Source of the DNA: Deltaproteobacteria bacterium
Lineage (GTDB): Bacteria; Desulfobacterota; Syntrophia; Syntrophales; Smithellaceae
Reading direction: 5' to 3'
NCBI GenBank assembly: GCA_022710585.1
Contig: JAKLGV010000001.1
Location: 62,001-126,000, forward strand
Length of the DNA: 64,000 nucleotides
The notes below the pieces were generated by a model. It searched no databases, was not told the origin of the DNA, and was given only the letters and a program-made list of their open reading frames with translations. Positions 62,307 to 64,000 of the stretch are shown piece by piece. Each line of letters starts with the position of its first letter. Positions within the stretch are counted from its first letter, which is position 1. The position numbers and the translations under genes are program-made.

Positions 62307-62511
62307 CCTCCCGTCACCTTTTCTACACACTAAAAAATTAAATTTTATTGTTGACAGCAGTCGCAGGCAGCAGGCCTCCATTCTCTCCCTTACTGTTATA
62401 TTTTCAATTGACACAAAACAGTTCTTAAGGTACTTCATAACACAATAATCATTCCTGTAAATCCGATTCTGAAAATAAGTCAATGTCATGCGGTTGATTC
62501 ACAGAGGGTAA

Positions 62512-64000
62512 ATGAAGGGTAAGAGAAACCAAACGGATCAAGAAAACACTAAAACTCAACATTCCGAAAATATTCTCCAGCAGGCGGAAAACAAGATCAG
62601 TGAAAGCGAGCATCGATTCCGGGCTCTGGCCGAAAACACGTTTGATATTATTGTTTTGCTGAATCCGCAGGGAAAGCCGATTTATCTGAATCCTGCTCTG
62701 GAAAGAACTCTCGGTTACAAGCCTGAGGAAAGAATCGGTGGCAACGGATTTGAATATGTCCATCCGGATGATATGAAATTTCTCTTCGAGTCGTTCGTCA
62801 CACTGATCACCAACCCTCTTCATCCGCCCATTAGAGGTGAGAGTCGCCTTCGCCACAAGGACGGCAGTTGGCATGTCTTTGAGACAGTGGGAAGCGCGTT
62901 GGTCCATAATAATGTATTAGAGGCAATTATTGTCAATCACCGCGACATTACCGACCGCAAAAAAGCCGAACAGTTGATCAGAGAAAGTGAACAGAGATAC
63001 CGGCTTCTCGCGGACAATGTTACGGATGGCATCTTTACCATCGATCTGGACTTTAATTACACTTATGTCAGTCCCTCCGCATTTAATATCATAGGCTATA
63101 CAGCAGAAGAATTAATGAAAATGAGGGTGGAGCAGGTTGTTGATGCTGAAACTTACGGCCATTTTGCAAAGCTTTATGTCGAAGAGTTAGAGGTAGAAAA
63201 ACGCCTGGATAAGGATTTGAAAAGATCGCGTGTTCTGGAATATCAGCATCTCCGCAAAGATGGATCAAAAATATGGGTGGAGGCAAAGATCACTTTTCTC
63301 AGAAACGAGAATCATGAGCCGGTGGGAATCATCGGTGTGGTCCGCGATATCACCGATCGCAAGAAAGCCGAAGAAATTGCCTTAAATGAATTTAATCTCA
63401 GCAGGTCCACCCTGGACAGTCTGACAATACCTTTCTTTATGCTGGACCTGGAAAACAGAAAATTCTTCAGGTGGAATAAAGCTTTTACAATAGCCTGCGG
63501 CTACACCAATGAAGAGATAGTTCAGTTAGGTCCTCGCAACTTAGTCCCTGAATCCGAATACATAACTCTGATGAGCCATTTAGAAGAATTCATCGCTAAA
63601 GGGAATATTGCGTTTGAAATGCCCGTTCTTTCCAGAAACGGAGAAGCCACCCCCTATTTATTGTCGGGTAACCTCTTGGTTTATCAGGGGAAACAATATG
63701 TGGTGGGCATGGGCATTGATATCACCGAACATAAGAAAGCTGATGAATTAGTAAAAATAAGCGAAGAGAGATACCGGCTCCTGGCCGACAACATGAAAGA
63801 TTATGTATGGCTGATGGATTTGAATTTGAACATCACCTACGTCAGTCCTTCCGCGGAAAGACTCATGGGGTACACACAGGAGGAATTCAAAGCACACTCA
63901 ATTGATAAATTCCTGACGCCGGCATCCGTTCAGGCCGCCATGGATTTCTTTACGGAAGAAATGCCCAAGGCTATGGCCGCACCCCCCGATTATCTTTTAA
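62512..64000 (+). CDS. Multi-PAS sensor protein (partial, runs off the right edge)
   Basis: ATG at 62512 with GAGGG upstream; open to the end of the window. After a charged lead, at least four PAS domains follow in tandem: HRFRALAENTFDIIVLLNP, YRLLADNVTDGIFTIDLD, LSRSTLDSLTIPFFMLDLE and YRLLADNMKDYVWLMDLN. The first, second and third end in DIT-x-x-K-KA type helices (HRDITDRKKAEQ, VRDITDRKKAEE, GIDITEHKKADE). The output domain is missing; a histidine kinase or diguanylate cyclase is most likely. No membrane segment in the visible part. Confidence 0.9.
   Translation, partial: MKGKRNQTDQENTKTQHSENILQQAENKISESEHRFRALAENTFDIIVLLNPQGKPIYLNPALERTLGYKPEERIGGNGFEYVHPDDMKFLFESFVTLITNPLHPPIRGESRLRHKDGSWHVFETVGSALVHNNVLEAIIVNHRDITDRKKAEQLIRESEQRYRLLADNVTDGIFTIDLDFNYTYVSPSAFNIIGYTAEELMKMRVEQVVDAETYGHFAKLYVEELEVEKRLDKDLKRSRVLEYQHLRKDGSKIWVEAKITFLRNENHEPVGIIGVVRDITDRKKAEEIALNEFNLSRSTLDSLTIPFFMLDLENRKFFRWNKAFTIACGYTNEEIVQLGPRNLVPESEYITLMSHLEEFIAKGNIAFEMPVLSRNGEATPYLLSGNLLVYQGKQYVVGMGIDITEHKKADELVKISEERYRLLADNMKDYVWLMDLNLNITYVSPSAERLMGYTQEEFKAHSIDKFLTPASVQAAMDFFTEEMPKAMAAPPDYLL

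Noticed and set aside
62449..62907. Long minus-strand frame opposite the PAS gene
   Set aside because: The plus strand encodes clear PAS domains over the same bases, and the minus product resembles nothing.

Overview
The window looks like chromosome of a syntrophic or anaerobic deltaproteobacterium (Desulfobacterota, Syntrophales/Smithella-like). This is an inference from gene content: a split b/b' F0 stalk in the atp operon, a hybrid-cluster-type ferredoxin cluster, a large M16C peptidase and TIGR02265-like paralogs. No 16S or marker search was possible.

Left part (1-43,000) is ordinary chromosome with accessory patches. Positions 1-1337 hold the end of a redox/nitrosative-stress cluster (2Fe-2S reductase tail, 4Fe-4S protein, YgbA-like protein). 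1349-5359 holds lemA with three membrane proteins that share a striking 13-residue Trp/Gly-Phe tandem repeat. 5.5-11.6 kb mixes a chalcone-isomerase-like exported protein, an SOS-type patch (SRAP protein, LexA-like repressor with a palindromic operator inside its promoter, Y-family polymerase), a DAPG-hydrolase-like enzyme, a YefM/YoeB toxin-antitoxin pair, an HXXEE membrane protein and a cystatin-like lipoprotein. 11.6-23 kb holds a tandem paralog pair, a glycan cluster (Glf, GT2-membrane fusion, GT39-like), a VIT/vWA exported protein, an rRNA methyltransferase and a hydrolase. 23-29 kb holds a Lys-rich protein, an RlmD-type methyltransferase, a rhomboid protease and an M16C peptidase.

28.9-41.2 kb is a long leftward block of core genes: the F1 subunits with delta, b and b' (atpC-D-G-A-H-F-F'), bactofilin, then rodA, mrdA, mreD, mreC and mreB (cell elongation). 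A rightward PpiD-like foldase, tRNA-Ala(GGC) and tRNA-Leu(CAA) follow.

43,222-61,639 is an 18.4-kb genomic island inserted in the 3' part of tRNA-Leu(CAA). It is bounded by 61-bp perfect direct repeats, with matched arm-type site pairs inside both ends and a tyrosine integrase at the right end. From left to right it carries a run of single-gene units separated by integron attC-like sites (HNH, HEPN, an unknown protein with a hydrophobic tail, a proteasome/HslV-like Ntn hydrolase), then a complete type I restriction-modification operon with an extra PD-(D/E)XK-like gene between hsdS and hsdR. Next come a one-chain HTH/GHKL-ATPase/STAS-like regulator with phased repeats at its promoter, an XRE regulator, a rightward set of small genes, an IS256-family transposase remnant, and a leftward replication/maintenance set (several tiny genes, Prim-Pol/ATPase primase, excisionase-like protein, integrase). 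The element therefore looks like a plasmid- or satellite-like integrative element loaded with defence genes.

Beyond attR (61,640-64,000) the chromosome resumes with a TPR protein and the start of a multi-PAS sensor that runs off the window.
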